Below are positions 6,023-6,528 of a stretch of 6,528 nt of DNA, in pieces. Positions within the stretch are counted from its first letter, which is position 1. Each line of letters begins with the position of its first letter. The position numbers were made by a program, and so were the translations under genes. The notes beneath the pieces were generated by a model. The model saw only the letters and a program-made list of their open reading frames with translations, was not told where the DNA came from and did no database searches. This stretch comes from Thiotrichaceae bacterium (GTDB lineage: Bacteria; Pseudomonadota; Gammaproteobacteria; SZUA-229): the NCBI GenBank assembly GCA_002746365.1, contig NVWZ01000040.1:9741-16268 (forward strand). The letters run 5' to 3'.

Positions 6023-6528
6023 ATGAGCTCACAGTTAAAAATAAATCTCGGCCAAAGTTCTGACAAAGGCGTAAAAGATCGCAACGAAGATTTTTACGGT
6101 GCCTATATTCCTGAGGACTCAACATTGGACAACAAAGGCATCGCTTGTGCCATTGCTGATGGCATGGGCAGCTGTGAAAACGCGCAGGAAGCCAGTGAAC
6201 ATTGTGTTAAAAGTTTTCTTAATGACTACTTCAGTACGCCAGAAACCTGGGCGGTTAAAACATCCGGTGCAAAAGTTTTAACGGCGATTAATAACTGGCT
6301 ATTAAGCAATGGCAATAAAGATCACGCTAACGGCATGGTCACCACCTTTAGCGCCGTTGTTTTTAAATCCACCACCGCGCATATTTTTCATATCGGTGAT
6401 TCACGTATTTATCGGTTTCGCGATAATGATAAAACCGGTGATTTAGAACGCCTCACCACCGATCACCGCGTCTGGGTTTCTGATGAGAAAAATTATTTAA
6501 GTCGCGCCATGGGCATCGACAGTCATCT
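6023..6528 (+). CDS. PP2C-family serine/threonine phosphatase, N-terminal part (probably a phosphatase-kinase fusion; runs off right edge)
   Basis: The open frame gives 168 codons from the ATG at 6023 and continues past the window. PP2C motifs appear in order: DRNED (19-23; metal-binding E22/D23), IADGMG (44-49; metal-binding D46), TTFSAVVF (107-114), HIGDSRIYRF (123-132) and LTTDH (144-148). It is cytoplasmic with no signal peptide, and should remove phosphate from Ser/Thr residues using Mn or Mg. It lies 29 bases after narK on the same strand, so it probably shares the sigma-54 transcript. From memory, nitrate clusters of Pseudomonas and Vibrio carry a phosphatase joined to a Ser/Thr kinase at this spot; the kinase half would lie beyond base 6528 and cannot be seen. 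No strong Shine-Dalgarno precedes the ATG, and no other ATG, GTG or TTG in frame lies between it and the narK stop. Confidence 0.88.
   Translation, partial: MSSQLKINLGQSSDKGVKDRNEDFYGAYIPEDSTLDNKGIACAIADGMGSCENAQEASEHCVKSFLNDYFSTPETWAVKTSGAKVLTAINNWLLSNGNKDHANGMVTTFSAVVFKSTTAHIFHIGDSRIYRFRDNDKTGDLERLTTDHRVWVSDEKNYLSRAMGIDSH

Noticed and set aside
1..6528. tRNA, rRNA, CRISPR array, transposase or phage genes
   Set aside because: No tRNA-like cloverleaf, rRNA sequence, regularly spaced repeats or mobile-element proteins were seen on either strand.

Overview
The window reads as a nitrate-assimilation locus from a gammaproteobacterium of moderate GC content. The protein styles (NarK of the kind I recall from Vibrio, NirB/NirD, and a PP2C-type phosphatase beside the transporter) and the textbook sigma-54/NtrC promoter architecture support this. 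Gene content resembles, from memory, the Pseudomonas cluster of nitrate transporter, Ser/Thr kinase-phosphatase, nirB, nirD and assimilatory nitrate reductase. Here it is rearranged into two divergent arms, and a CBS-domain gene has been added. I cannot name the species.

Leftward arm (minus strand, from 4196 down to 1): nirB (siroheme nitrite reductase large subunit), nirD (Rieske-type small subunit), a small two-CBS-domain protein, and the first 233 codons of a cytoplasmic molybdopterin nitrate reductase that runs off the left edge. All genes point the same way with gaps of 85, 36 and 128 bases, so one transcript is plausible. The 85-base gap holds a GC-rich, repeat-like hairpin. The 128-base gap holds two interleaved perfect inverted repeats just upstream of the reductase ribosome binding site.

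Central control region (4197-4520, 324 bases without a gene): two face-away sigma-54 promoters, each with the exact GG-N10-GC spacing, flank a near-consensus 17-bp NtrC enhancer site. One promoter drives nirB leftward and the other drives narK rightward. A perfect 8-bp dyad of unknown function lies between the enhancer and the narK promoter. The predicted narK leader can fold into two mutually exclusive hairpins. This arrangement shows directly that the locus should be switched on by nitrogen limitation, and so that it is assimilatory rather than respiratory.

Rightward arm (plus strand): a NarK-family nitrate/nitrite transporter, followed 29 bases later by the N-terminal 168 residues of a PP2C-family protein phosphatase that runs off the right edge and is probably the front half of a phosphatase-kinase fusion.

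Together, NarK brings nitrate in, the Mo reductase makes nitrite, and NirBD reduces nitrite to ammonium with NAD(P)H. The parts whose role is not obvious are the CBS protein, the PP2C protein and the RNA/DNA structures in the gaps. These are the best candidates for an undescribed post-transcriptional or post-translational control layer.
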